DNA of 35,642 nucleotides. Source: Gammaproteobacteria bacterium. Lineage in GTDB: Bacteria > Pseudomonadota > Gammaproteobacteria > CAIRSR01. The position numbers and the translations under genes were made by a program. The stretch spans positions 1-35,642 of the forward strand of contig CAUYTY010000191.1 of the NCBI GenBank assembly GCA_963575655.1, in the 5' to 3' direction. Each line of letters begins with the position of its first letter. Position 1 is the first letter of the stretch. This document shows, piece by piece, positions 1 to 9,800 of this stretch. The notes under the pieces were generated by a model. It made no database searches. It had not been told where the DNA came from and saw nothing but the letters and a program-made list of their open reading frames with translations.

Positions 1-179
1 CCCCTCTCCTTAACAGGAGAGGGGGAGAATTATTCCGTTGTTATGCTTAACTCCTCGACGGAACAGGCAAAAAATCTCCCTCTCTCCTGTTAAGGAGAGA
101 GGGTCGGGGGGTGAGGTTTTGGGTTTCCGATAATGTCTAATATCTAACCTATTCTGTTTAATAGACCTTATCGGAAACC
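1..179. repeat. Mosaic of palindromic repeats
   Basis: No gene is convincing in the first 234 bases. The stretch holds two C/G-rich hairpins, at 1-24 (10-bp stem CCCCTCTCCT, loop TAAC) and at 78-103 (11-bp stem, loop GTTA). Positions 62-147 recur in inverted orientation at about 25775-25863, covering the block that includes the second hairpin and the motif GGGTTTCCGATAATGTCTA. This shows a dispersed intergenic repeat family rather than a single terminator. Neither hairpin is followed by a clear T-tract. Confidence 0.75.
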
Positions 180-264
180 CCCTACCTAGCTCTGCCGGAC
201 AACGCAACCTCATGATTTATATTGACTGTGGTGGGTGATGAGGAGGTTTCCGATAAGGTCTATT
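160..264. repeat. 20-bp inverted repeat flanking the IS30 remnant
   Basis: The 20 bases at 160-179 (AATAGACCTTATCGGAAACC) are the exact reverse complement of 245-264. They bracket a 65-base spacer. The right arm lies inside the first codons of the truncated IS30 reading frame, so the repeat appears to mark the breakpoint where the transposase lost its front part. Confidence 0.8.
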
Positions 265-654
265 GCCCATGTGGCTAGCAAAGAGGCCGCTGTTGTGGCG
301 GACACGATGATTTCCTTACTCAAGCCTTTCGCTGATCATGTTCACACTATCACGACCGACAACGGCAAGGAGTTTTCTCAACATCAACGAATCGCCAAGG
401 AACTGAATGCGGGGTTCTATTTCGCACACCCATATTCCTCTTGGGAACGTGGCGCCAATGAGAATATGAATGGACTAATCCGCCAGTTCTTTCCAAAGAA
501 GATGAGTCTTAAATTCATCCCTGAAAAACTTATCCAGAGGGCAAAGGATTTCCTAAATCACCGGCCACGGAAATGCCTCGGGTTCAAAACTCCTTTTGAA
601 GTGTTCAATAATGAGTTACAATCGATTAACCCACCCGTTGCACTTCAAGGTTGA
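235..654 (+). pseudogene. IS30-family transposase, C-terminal fragment
   Basis: This is the end of a DDE integrase-type transposase of the IS30 family. The fragment shows the second catalytic aspartate in TTDNGKEF (D42 of the fragment) and the catalytic glutamate in NENMNGLIRQFFP (E76), followed by the usual IS30 tail with HRPRKCLGFKTP and a VALQG ending. IS30 transposases are normally about 310-380 residues, so the DNA-binding N-terminus and the first catalytic aspartate are missing. The apparent N-terminus (MMRRFPIRSI) comes partly from the 20-bp inverted repeat, so the start codon has no meaning for a working enzyme. It is a dead remnant. Family assignment is firm and inactivity is inferred from the truncation. 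Confidence 0.85.
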
Positions 655-851
655 ATCCGCCGCTTAAGATAGAATAGTGTATAATTTTCAATCGATTATA
701 GCAAGAATCAAAATAGACCAGTGCCCATTTACAGCATGGACACAAAACAGCTCTGTCAGCCATTGGAGGTTCTTTCCAAGTAAAGTTCTCGTTGCGCACG
801 ATAATACTTCAAAATTATGGCAGAAAGTCACCCGATACCCATGTTTGAAGA

Positions 852-1154
852 ATGGCTACCGCAATATCCAGGTCTGAAACACCACCTTCTGCCCATCATG
901 CAAAAGTAGTTAAGGAATATCTGGAGACGACAAATGGAAAGGTTAAAATATTCTTTCTTCCCACCTATTCTCCACACCTTAATCCTGTCGAGCTAGTATG
1001 GAGCAATATTAAGACACAAGGAATTGCGCGTCACCTTATTCGTAATGTGGAGGAGTTAAAAAATAAAGCTACTCAACTTTTAGAGGATTTAAAAAAATCG
1101 CCAGAGAAAGTCAGAGAACTTTTTAAAGAAGAATCCGTCCAATATGCTATTTAG
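852..1154 (+). pseudogene. IS630-family transposase, C-terminal fragment
   Basis: From about residue 15 onward this matches the end of an IS630/DDE_3 transposase: HHAKVVKEYLE, then FFLPTYSPHLNPVELVWSNIK, where the glutamate of NPVE is the third catalytic residue. The first two catalytic aspartates and the helix-turn-helix are absent. The bases upstream (677-877) read open in another frame but show no recognisable transposase motif. It differs in sequence from the IS630 element at 14335-15172, so it is a separate older insertion. Two transposase remnants side by side mark 235-1154 as a decayed insertion hot spot. Confidence 0.8.
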
Positions 1155-1374
1155 CTGGAGTCCCCTAACCAACGCGCAGGTTAGTAATCCGGAGGAGAGC
1201 AGAAAACCTTCCAAAGCTATTGAGTCTCCACCCCCAAAAATTGATGTTCGTCTCCAACGAGCCTTAGATCGTTTGAGTATCTCATTTGCTACACACAAAG
1301 AGAGGAAGGAACTTTCTATGGAAAAATCCGCTAAAGTAGAAGCCGCCCGAACCAAGATAGGAGAAGAGTTTTAG
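1144..1374 (+). CDS. Small hypothetical protein
   Basis: A 76-codon frame that overlaps the end of the transposase remnant by 11 bases. The product is charged, with a lysine- and glutamate-rich second half (THKERKELSMEKSAKVEAARTK) that could form a helix. I recognise no family and see no clear ribosome binding site. It may be the surviving tail of a gene disrupted by the neighbouring insertions, or chance coding. Confidence 0.2.
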   Translation: MLFSWSPLTNAQVSNPEESRKPSKAIESPPPKIDVRLQRALDRLSISFATHKERKELSMEKSAKVEAARTKIGEEF

Positions 1375-1496
1375 AAAGAAACCGATACCAGAACAGGATA
1401 ATTACTGCGAATAATGATATTATTTTCCCGTCGTCATAAAATGAAAATTCCATACTAAAATATAATGTTCTGACAAACTTTTCCATTGGTGCCTAC

Positions 1497-1889
1497 ATGC
1501 AAAAATTCCAAGCGTTGGTTATTGATGATGCGAGTATTATTCGTAACTTTATACGTGTTGGACTAGGTGTTGTCTTACCTCAGATTGAAATCCTGGAAGC
1601 ATCTAATGGTCGTTTTGCACAAAACATACTAATAAGTAAACCGATTGATCTGATCCTCTGCGATTGGGAAATGCCCGAGATCGATGGCCAAGAGCTATTA
1701 CTATGGATTAGAAACGACGAGTCATTGCGAGATACGCCATTTATCATGGTTACTAGTCGTGACGAGAGAAAGCATGTGATTGCTGCCTTACGTGCGGGAA
1801 TCGATGGCTATGTGATAAAACCGTTCAGTATTGAAATTTTAGAGAGGCAAATTAGGGAAGTACTTACCAAACGGGGGGTGACCCTGTGA
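1497..1889 (+). CDS. Single-domain response regulator (CheY-like)
   Basis: A stand-alone receiver domain of 130 residues. All family key residues are present: acidic pair D10/D11, phosphorylated aspartate D56 in CDWEMPEIDG, T86 in MVTSRD, and K108 in the cis KPF motif. There is no output domain, so it probably works as CheY or Spo0F do, by binding a partner when phosphorylated by a histidine kinase. No kinase is adjacent. The nearest, RegB at 8482-9780, has its own partner. The large chemoreceptor at 26236 is far away and no cheA is present, so the partner cannot be named. The ribosome binding site is weak, and the gene is flanked by transposon remnants and a truncated transporter. Confidence 0.9.
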   Translation: MQKFQALVIDDASIIRNFIRVGLGVVLPQIEILEASNGRFAQNILISKPIDLILCDWEMPEIDGQELLLWIRNDESLRDTPFIMVTSRDERKHVIAALRAGIDGYVIKPFSIEILERQIREVLTKRGVTL

Positions 1890-1993
1890 ACTAACAACGT
1901 AACGATTGATGGAAATGTAACGTGGTGTTCCGACAACTAGATCGGTTTGGCGCCTACTCAGAATCTCCAGATTTCTCAAATGAACGAAACTTT

Positions 1994-2566
1994 ATGAATG
2001 ATAATCCGCAACAGCGTCCTACACATCCGTCTTTTTGGGAGGCCTTTCGTTATTGGTTGAAACTTGGATTTATCAGCTTTGGTGGACCGGCGGGACAGAT
2101 CGCGGTCATGCATCAGGAGCTTGTCGAAAAACGCCGCTGGATCTCGGAATACCGTTTTCTGCACGCTTTGAACTTTTGTATGCTCCTCCCCGGACCCGAG
2201 GCGCAACAATTGACCATTTATATTGGTTGGTTACTTCATCGCACCTTGGGAGGTATTGTGGCGGGAACGTTATTTGTCTTGCCGTCCCTGGTAATTCTCA
2301 TTGCATTAACCTATCTCTATATTGCCTTCGGTGATTTAAAGCTGGTACAGGGGATCTTTGTCGGAATCAAACCCGCAGTGGTGGCCATTGTGTTATTTGC
2401 TGCCTGGCGGATTGGTTCGCGTGCGCTCAAGAATTGGTTGTTATGGAGTCTTGCCACAGTTTCATTCCTGGCGATCTTTGTCTTGCGGGTTCCTTTTCCC
2501 TATATCGTTTTAGGGGCGGGGCTTTCGGGCATGGTTTGGGGGCGGCCCGCGCCCACTTTTTTTTAA
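1994..2566 (+). pseudogene. Chromate transporter ChrA, N-terminal half only
   Basis: ChrA (CHR family) proteins export chromate across the inner membrane and usually have about 390-450 residues, made of two CHR domains. Here only the first domain is present, about 190 residues: [31 protein letters not shown], and LPGPEAQQL, followed by four or so hydrophobic helices. The frame ends in GRPAPTFF at a run of T then G. An upstream GTG at 1922 is possible, but the ATG at 1994 gives the usual family N-terminus. Half-length CHR proteins exist and work as pairs, but no second half is nearby and the end falls exactly in a G-rich low-complexity tract. I therefore read it as truncated or misassembled. 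Confidence 0.8.
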
Positions 2567-2657
2567 GCGGGGGGGGGTGGTGGGGGGTGGGGGTGGGCGG
2601 GGGCGTGTTGCTGCGAGATGTAGGGTCCGGTGGGGGGAGGGTTGGATCGGGGAACTG
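2557..2657 (+). other. G-rich low-complexity junction between chrA and ftsK
   Basis: About 100 bases made mostly of G with scattered T: a run of nine G at 2572-2580, then GTGG, TGGGGGG and similar blocks. The chromate transporter loses its second half on the left, and FtsK loses its first membrane helices on the right. The tract could form G-quadruplexes on the plus strand. A sequencing or assembly fault is at least as likely. Confidence 0.7.
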
Positions 2658-5090
2658 ATGGGTGTGAAGCTGGTTTGGTCGCTGGGCTACGGGGGGGCGA
2701 GTGTCTTTTTACTTGGGTTACTGTTCGCTGGCGTAACCCTGTTTACTGGTATCTCTTGGGTGGGTCTGGCAGAGTGGGTGGGGCGGTCAACCTGTCGATT
2801 CACGGATGGGTGGGAGGTGCATCTACGCCACGCCGTATCCAGGGCCATGGAAACTCACCAGCAGCGAGTGGCACGTCAGGCCGCCAAGGCCACCGATGTG
2901 GAGGATCTTCCCTCTCGCCAGGGGGAAGTGCGGATTGAGCCGTCACTGGGCGATATCAAGGGTGAGATTAATCTTTCCTCCGTTCCCGAATCATCCACCA
3001 AATCGACAACTCCGCCGGTGTCCTCACCAGAGCATCACCCGCTGGAAAAGTCGACCGAAGCAGTCTCGACACCTTCGCCCCAGGTCGACCGTAGCACTCG
3101 CTCCGACCATAAACGGGAGGATGACCATTCCCCCAACGTTTCGGCAGCAATCGAGGCGGGCACCAAGGCCCCGCTCGCGGGAACTCTGTTGGAACGGTCA
3201 CCCGCACCAGTACCGCCCCCTGTCCCAACCGCTAATTCACCGATAAGGCCGGTAATTAGCTCAATAGCTCTTCCTGCGCCTAGCTCGATCGAGGGATCGA
3301 TTGTGACACCACAGCTCCTTCTCGGTGATGATGGCGAAGAGGAGGAAGATGAAGCGGTCACGCTACCACCGTTACCTCCCGTACCTCGTTTGGATGTGGT
3401 CCGCGTAGAAGAACGCGAATCGCCTTCGTCGGCGCCCGTGCAGTCCCTACCGTCACAGCCACCGTCGCCCCGACCCGCAGCACCAATACCAGCACCAGCA
3501 CCATCTCCGTCACCGCCTCGTCCTTCAACGGCACCGCCGGTTGTGGTACCAACTACACCTCCACCCCCGCAGCGCCCCTCGGACCCAACGGCAGAGGTGG
3601 TGCCACCGTCCTTGGGGTTACTCGACAGTACCGTTACTAAACGTTCCGCATCACCAGAGTTTTTGGATCAGCTCTCACGCCTAGTGGAGGCCCGCCTGGC
3701 GGACTTTAACGTGGAAGTGAAGGTCGTTGGCTACCAATCCGGCCCGGTGGTTACACGCTTTGAGCTACAACCCGCCCCCGGAGTCAAGGTCAGTCAAATC
3801 ACCAACCTATCCAAGGATGTGGCGCGTTCGTTGTCCGTCATTAGTGTCCGCGTAGTTGAGGTGATCCCAGGTCGGCCCACCGTGGGACTGGAGATCCCCA
3901 ACGAGCAACGCGAAGTCGTGCGTTTGGGTGAGGTCCTGCGCGCCCCAGAATATGAGCAGTGCGAGTATGCCCTTCCTCTTACCCTTGGTAAGGACATCAG
4001 CGGCAAACCGATGGTGGTAGATCTCCAACGTATGCCCCACCTGCTGGTGGCGGGGACCACCGGCTCCGGCAAATCGGTGGGGATGAATGCCATGGTGTTG
4101 AGCCTGCTCTACAAACTTCAACCCTCACAGGTACGCCTCATCATGGTGGATCCAAAGATGTTGGAGTTGTCTGTCTACCAGGGGATTCCTCATCTGCTTA
4201 CCCCGGTTGTCACCGACATGAAGGAGGCTGCCAATGCCCTGCGCTGGTGTGTGGCGGAAATGGATCAGCGCTATCGATTGATGGCCTCTCTCGGGGTACG
4301 CAACATCGATGGATTCAATCGTAAGGTAAGGGACGCTATTGCCGATGGACAACCCATCATGGATTCTTTACGTCCAGTTGAGGCCGGACCCACACCTTTA
4401 TCGACGTTGCCCTACATTGTGGTGCTCATCGATGAATTGGCTGACCTGATGATGGTAGTCGGTAAAAAAGTGGAGGAACTGATTGCGCGTCTGGCCCAGA
4501 AGGCCCGTGCTGCCGGTATCCACCTAATTATTGCCACTCAGCGCCCCTCGGTAGATGTCATCACCGGTCTAATCAAGGCAAATATTCCTACCCGTATCTC
4601 TTTCCAAGTCTCCTCTCGAATAGATTCTCGCACGATCCTTGATCAACAAGGGGCGGAACAACTATTGGGCCACGGTGATATGCTCTATCTGCCTCCGGGT
4701 TCTGGAATTCCCATCCGGGTGCATGGGGCCTTCGTTTCGGATCAAGAGGTGCATCGGGTAGCGGAGGATCTAAAAGAACGGGGCGCCCCCGATTATATTG
4801 ACGATGTGTTGCGTGGCGGCCCACCAGAAAACGATAGCAGTGCGGCGGGCAACAGTGGTAGCGGTGAACCTGAAGGTAATCCAGAAGACGATCCACTCTT
4901 CGAAGAGGCACGCCGCATTATTGTTGAGACTCGTCGTGCCTCGGTTTCTGGTATTCAACGTCGCCTCAAGATTGGCTACAACCGCGCCGCCCGCTTGGTG
5001 GAGGTAATGGAACGTAATGGTGTGGTAGGCCCCCTGCAGGCCAATGGTGCCCGTGAGGTCCTGACACCCGCACCACCACCATCAGAATAA
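2658..5090 (+). CDS. ftsK: DNA translocase FtsK (N-terminus incomplete)
   Basis: FtsK pumps DNA at the division septum and activates XerCD at dif. Numbered from the ATG at 2658, the 810 residues show one membrane segment (about 10-40), a long Pro/Ser/Thr/Glu-rich linker (about 60-325), the alpha domain (about 330-435), the RecA-like motor with Walker A GTTGSGKS (466-473) and Walker B VLIDE (D592/E593), and the C-terminal winged-helix gamma domain (about 740-805) that reads KOPS sites. Family members normally begin with four membrane helices; only the last is seen here. The frame stays open back to 2577, but the added residues are poly-Gly/Arg from the G-rich tract. The motor and gamma domains look intact. 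lolA follows downstream, as is common, but with a foreign gene in between. Confidence 0.93.
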   Translation: MGVKLVWSLGYGGASVFLLGLLFAGVTLFTGISWVGLAEWVGRSTCRFTDGWEVHLRHAVSRAMETHQQRVARQAAKATDVEDLPSRQGEVRIEPSLGDIKGEINLSSVPESSTKSTTPPVSSPEHHPLEKSTEAVSTPSPQVDRSTRSDHKREDDHSPNVSAAIEAGTKAPLAGTLLERSPAPVPPPVPTANSPIRPVISSIALPAPSSIEGSIVTPQLLLGDDGEEEEDEAVTLPPLPPVPRLDVVRVEERESPSSAPVQSLPSQPPSPRPAAPIPAPAPSPSPPRPSTAPPVVVPTTPPPPQRPSDPTAEVVPPSLGLLDSTVTKRSASPEFLDQLSRLVEARLADFNVEVKVVGYQSGPVVTRFELQPAPGVKVSQITNLSKDVARSLSVISVRVVEVIPGRPTVGLEIPNEQREVVRLGEVLRAPEYEQCEYALPLTLGKDISGKPMVVDLQRMPHLLVAGTTGSGKSVGMNAMVLSLLYKLQPSQVRLIMVDPKMLELSVYQGIPHLLTPVVTDMKEAANALRWCVAEMDQRYRLMASLGVRNIDGFNRKVRDAIADGQPIMDSLRPVEAGPTPLSTLPYIVVLIDELADLMMVVGKKVEELIARLAQKARAAGIHLIIATQRPSVDVITGLIKANIPTRISFQVSSRIDSRTILDQQGAEQLLGHGDMLYLPPGSGIPIRVHGAFVSDQEVHRVAEDLKERGAPDYIDDVLRGGPPENDSSAAGNSGSGEPEGNPEDDPLFEEARRIIVETRRASVSGIQRRLKIGYNRAARLVEVMERNGVVGPLQANGAREVLTPAPPPSE

Positions 5091-5098
5091 AACCTTGG

Positions 5099-5229
5099 GG
5101 TCAGGTCTTACATTCTTCATTCAAATACTTATTTTCCGTTTGTTTTGTTGTTTGGTTACACTCACACAAAAATACTCGCCCAATCGAATTAAAGTGGCAG
5201 AGCATAGATGAAGAATGTAAGACCTGACC
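5099..5229. repeat. Hairpin element with 22-bp inverted termini
   Basis: Bases 5100-5120 (starting GTCAGGTCTTACATTC) and 5208-5228 are exact reverse complements, and 5099/5229 also pair. The interior is about 87 bases, AT-rich and non-coding. This is the form of a small non-autonomous mobile element. Its right arm contains the ATG used by the phytochelatin-synthase-like gene, so the first seven codons of that gene (MKNVRPD) come from the repeat. Confidence 0.85.
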
Positions 5230-6083
5230 TCGGTGTTTCCTTTCTCCTATTATTTTTATCCCTGACCGTTACTGTCTCAAGCAGTTTTGCGCGAGAAACT
5301 AGCGGTTACGGTCACTACGCGCCAAGCGCGTATTCCAATAAGGTGGTTCTACTCGACTGGAACACGCCGGACGGCCTATCACGACTGGTACATGCCAGTT
5401 ACACCACTGATTTCTACCAACTTGCACATCACTATCAACCGCAACAGAACGGACTCTATTGCGGTGTTGCCTCGTCAGTGATTGTGCTCAATGCGTTGCG
5501 CGCTGGTCGTCGTGAGATCCCTAGCCAGCAAACTCAGGAAATATCGGTTCCGCCAATTTGGGGGGGAGGTTCCATCCCCTATACGTTATATGCACAGGCC
5601 AGTTTCTTTGATGAGCACACGGAGCAGGTGAAACCGCGTGCCGTTGTCGAATTTCGGGCGAACGCTGCTGATGGAAAACCTAACCCCGGCCTAATGCTAC
5701 AAGAACTCCGCGACATGCTCGAAGCACACGGTGTTGATGCCAGGGCACAGTACGCAGACGCCGACGAAATGGCAGGGGTTGTGCTCTTTCGCGAGGTGCT
5801 ACGCGCAACCTTGGGGGAATCAGAACACTTTCTGATAGTGAACTACGATAGCCAGAAAATTGGCCAAGCTGGGGGAGGACATATCTCGCCTCTCGGCGCC
5901 TATGACAGCGCGAGCGATTCTGTTTTAATCCTTGACGTTTCCGGCCAGTTCAATCCGTGGGTATGGACGCCTGTCCGTGACCTTTACCTAGCCATGCACA
6001 CTCAGGACGGTGCGAAATACCGTGGGTGGGTGGTTGTCAGCGAGGGATCAACTCCCTTGACAAATACCGGTCATCCTGAATAA
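5208..6083 (+). CDS. Secreted phytochelatin-synthase-like cysteine peptidase
   Basis: Papain-like family of phytochelatin synthases, which cleave the glycine of glutathione and, in full-length eukaryotic members, join gamma-Glu-Cys units into metal-binding peptides. Bacterial short forms mainly hydrolyse glutathione. The triad is visible: C85 in QQNGLYCGVAS, H225 in GGGHISPLGAYD, D243 in LILDVSG. The His-Asp spacing of 18 equals that of Arabidopsis PCS1 (H162/D180). The Cys-His spacing of 140 is longer than the 106 there, so there is an insertion. Residues 10-28 are a signal peptide ending SSSFA, so it should act in the periplasm. The ATG lies inside the hairpin repeat and no other in-frame start precedes the signal peptide. 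It interrupts the usual ftsK-lolA pairing, which suggests acquisition. Confidence 0.85.
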   Translation: MKNVRPDLGVSFLLLFLSLTVTVSSSFARETSGYGHYAPSAYSNKVVLLDWNTPDGLSRLVHASYTTDFYQLAHHYQPQQNGLYCGVASSVIVLNALRAGRREIPSQQTQEISVPPIWGGGSIPYTLYAQASFFDEHTEQVKPRAVVEFRANAADGKPNPGLMLQELRDMLEAHGVDARAQYADADEMAGVVLFREVLRATLGESEHFLIVNYDSQKIGQAGGGHISPLGAYDSASDSVLILDVSGQFNPWVWTPVRDLYLAMHTQDGAKYRGWVVVSEGSTPLTNTGHPE

Positions 6084-6172
6084 CTACGTCAATGGCGTGG
6101 TGGCATATCTTCTTGCCACTACGAAAACCTCAACCAAGTGAGAATCTAAATTATATGGGATACCATTTCGCT

Positions 6173-6814
6173 ATGCGTCGCATTGGTCATTCGTCTGCGT
6201 TTTTTCTATTGCTGGCAATTTTTACCATCCTGCAATGGAACTCTGCACAGGCCGAGGTAAGTGATTCGCTACACGCTTTTTTGAAGGACCTCCATAACCT
6301 GCGTGCTGATTTCCAGCAAACCGAGTATGACGAACACCACAACGAGGTACGTCAGAGTCAAGGCACCCTGCATCTGCAACGACCAGGGCGTTTCCGCTGG
6401 GAATACCAAACCCCCTATCTTCAAACGATTGTCTCTGATAGCGCGCAAGTCTGGTTTTACGACCCCGATCTGGCACAGGTAACGGTTAAACCCTACGATC
6501 GTGCCCTCGCCAACAGTCCTGCCTTATTATTAAGCTCCGATGAGCCGCTGGAGAATAACTTCCAATTGGTGGAGACTGGAACGCGGGTCGATCTGCAGTG
6601 GGTTGAGTTGCGCCCTAAAAAACCTGAAACTGGTTTCGTAAAGGCCGAGTTGGGTTTCATGGGAAAGGAATTGCGCGCCATGGAATTGATTGACAACTTT
6701 GGACAGACCACGAATCTGAAATTCTTCAATCTCCAACGCAACCTTTCACTCACCGCAGAGCTTTTTCACTTTTCCCCCCCACCCGGGGTAGATGTCATCG
6801 GTGAGAAACACTAG
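6173..6814 (+). CDS. lolA: Outer-membrane lipoprotein carrier protein LolA
   Basis: Periplasmic chaperone that takes lipoproteins from LolCDE and hands them to LolB at the outer membrane. The product from the ATG at 6173 has a signal peptide (MRRIGHSSAFFLLLAIF ending at SAQAE) and the LolA pattern LRADFQQTEYDE, QGTLHLQRPGRFRWEY, VWFYDPDLAQVTV. About 213 residues, normal for the family. A longer frame opens at 6092, but its 27 extra residues would put charged and polar sequence ahead of the signal peptide. It converges with the gene on the other strand, and their stop codons share the four bases CTAG at 6811-6814. Confidence 0.92.
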   Translation: MRRIGHSSAFFLLLAIFTILQWNSAQAEVSDSLHAFLKDLHNLRADFQQTEYDEHHNEVRQSQGTLHLQRPGRFRWEYQTPYLQTIVSDSAQVWFYDPDLAQVTVKPYDRALANSPALLLSSDEPLENNFQLVETGTRVDLQWVELRPKKPETGFVKAELGFMGKELRAMELIDNFGQTTNLKFFNLQRNLSLTAELFHFSPPPGVDVIGEKH

Positions 6815-9800
6815 GCCGTTGGGTTACTTATTTTCGTTATGGCATCGGCCTGGGCACGATCAATAGATTCCTCGACGGTCAGACCAGATTCTAGGGAGGC
6901 CATACCGCAAAAGAAGGTGGCGGTTACCTTCGATGCGCTCTTTTTATCCAAAACGATGGTTTGATTAGCCAGCGTAGTACGTAATCGCTCTACCACCATA
7001 CCTGCCGTAGCAAGGGAGACATTAGTCAAAACCACCATGAACACCTCCTCACTGCTCCGAACTATCATATCTCCAACCCGCAGATGAGTGGCCAAGAAGT
7101 GGGCAAAGCTCGCGACGAATTGATCTTCTGCTGCCTTACCGTAATTCGCACAGATCTGTGGAAGGTGTTCCAGATTCAGGAGGCACACCACACCGTTCAT
7201 CTGCTGAGTTTCTAGCGACTCCTTATACTGATGCAGTCGGGGGAGTAATCTGCGTTGCTCGGTGATATGGGTTAAGGCATCCACATGGAGAAGAAACCCG
7301 TTGAGTTCGGTCTCCAAAACACACACCAAGTCGCGAAACTCTTCCCTCAATTCCAGAAAATTATCGTATTCCGCTAAGAATATTGGTTCATGGATGACAC
7401 CCTTCTGTAACAAACACCGTGCCATTTCGTGCATACCAACATGCAACTGCTCGATCTGTTTTGCGATGGGGAATCGTTCCAGATAACGAGATGCCTGATA
7501 ATACCATCGACCAAATTTACAGTGGCGGTGGGCATCCTCAGATGTTTGATGGTCATCCAGAGGCAACTGGCAGATAATGGCGCGGTGCCAATTTATCAAC
7601 CAGAGATTATGATCCTGCACCGCCAGTGCTAAATTCTGCAAGATATCCTGAAGTTCTTCACGATTGGGATTTATGATTGACATCGGATCGGCCGTTGCAA
7701 TTAAATCTGGCTGAGGAAATAATGTCAACTAACCATCTGGTTAGTAACGTGCTACTAATCCTATCAAGATCAGAGGTGAATAACAATAAACCAACAGCTA
7801 ACCCAAGTCGCTCGCTGATGATGTTTGTCTAAAGTTAAAACTTCGGGTTTGAATTCGCCGGCAATATTCGCAACTGGGATTACACTAACCTCTTGGTAGC
7901 CGCACAGCGTCAAGTCGTGCGCTCTCTTTTCTGTTCGAAACTAGGCGCAGGAGGGGCGTTTAGTGAGTTTCCTTTGTAATGTGCGTCGATGCATACCGAG
8001 GCGTCGTGCGGTCTCAGAGATATTCCCATTACATTCAATGAGTACACGCTGGATATGTTCCCATTCAACACACGCTACGGATAACGGTTTCTGGGCGATT
8101 TCAGCAGTTGCATCGCCCTGATCTCGGTGTAACGCATCAAGGATTTGGTCGGCATCCGCTGGCTTGGTAAGATAATACACAGCGCCAAGTTTGATAGTTT
8201 CGACCGCCGTCGCGATTGATGCATATCCCGTCAAAACTACTATCCGAGTATTTTCATCGAATTGGTTCAACTTTTTTACGAGTTCGAGACCCGAAGGTCC
8301 TGGCATTCTGAGATCCACGACTGCGTATTCGGGCGAATCAATTTCTACCAGTTTAAAACCCTCATTCACATCGTGCGCCACACGTACATCAAAGCCACGT
8401 GCTTCGAATGCTTCACGTAATACTACGGTAAAGATTCGATCGTCGTCGACCAACAGAATGCTCGGGCGATCATTATCACCATCATCGATTTCTGTCATGC
8501 GGGCACACCTTGATGGTGGTTAGGGGAAGCGTCAGGTGACAAAGCACACCACCGCCTGCGCGGTTCATGAGTTGTACGGTCCCGTTGAAGCGCGACAACG
8601 TCGTATAGGTAAGGAAAAGTCCAAGTCCGAGTCCCCTGTCTGGACTTTTGGTGCTAATGAACACCTCCCCGACCGATGTTTGAACCTCCGGGGCGAGGCC
8701 CGGTCCACGATCGGCGATATTAAGTGTCAATTCGTCATCATTCCACTCTCCCTCCACCTCCACCTGCTCAGGGGAAACATCAGCGGCATTATTGAGAATA
8801 TTGGTTATGGCCTGAGTGAGCGTTTGCTCGGCAACAATCCAGGGCACGCCTCCAGCGCTGCCAAATCGCGCACCAAATCGCTTATGGACCTTGATTCCCG
8901 GACGAATGCTTAACCATTTCTGAATAATCTCGTCAAGCCAGGCATCCAGCGGCATGCTCGCGCCGCCTTCGGCACGTATTTCACCGGTGGTTGCCGAGAG
9001 CGACGCAAGGATTTCTTTACAACGAGTAAGCTGATTACGTAGGACTTCAAGTTTTTCGGTTGATATCGATTTATTCGGCGTGAGATCTTTGAGCAGTACG
9101 GCCATGGTTGAAAGTGGCGTACCGAGTTCATGTGCCGCGCCGGTAGCGAGGATTCCGAGTGCGAGCACGCGTTCCTGATTAATCTCACGTTCGCGTATCT
9201 TGGCCATGAGATGGTCTCGCTCACGCAACGTGGCGCTCATGCGTGCCGCGAAACCCGCGATCAAACCAGCTGCGAGGACGAAACCGAGCCACATGCCGAG
9301 TACATGCAATCCGAAATCATACGTGTGCCCAACGTGACTCTGTGGTAGGGATACGAAGTAAAACAGCAGTGCTGTATAGCATGCGGTCGTAAGACCGGCC
9401 AACGCCCAGGCATAGATCGCCGGCAAGGCCACCGTGGCAAAGGCAAGTGGTAGCAGAAACAGCGTGACAAATGGATTGGTTCCGCCACCCGTGAAATAGT
9501 AGAGCCCGGCCAATGCGGCCACATCCATGGTGAGCTGCGCCAGTAACTCGCCTTCGCGCACCATTATCGGTAGACGTAAGCGCCACAAGGTGATAAGGGA
9601 AAGTATCGCCATGCCCACGAGAATCAGTGACAACGGTAGCAACGGTAGCGGCAAATCAAGCCTCACGACGGCTACCCACGCCGCTGCGCTATGCCCGGCA
9701 ATGGCAATAGCGCGAATTATAACCAGTCGCCGTAGGTTGATGGCAGTAGAATTCGGTAGCGTGGATTCTGTATTTGACACCAATAACACCTTCTATAATT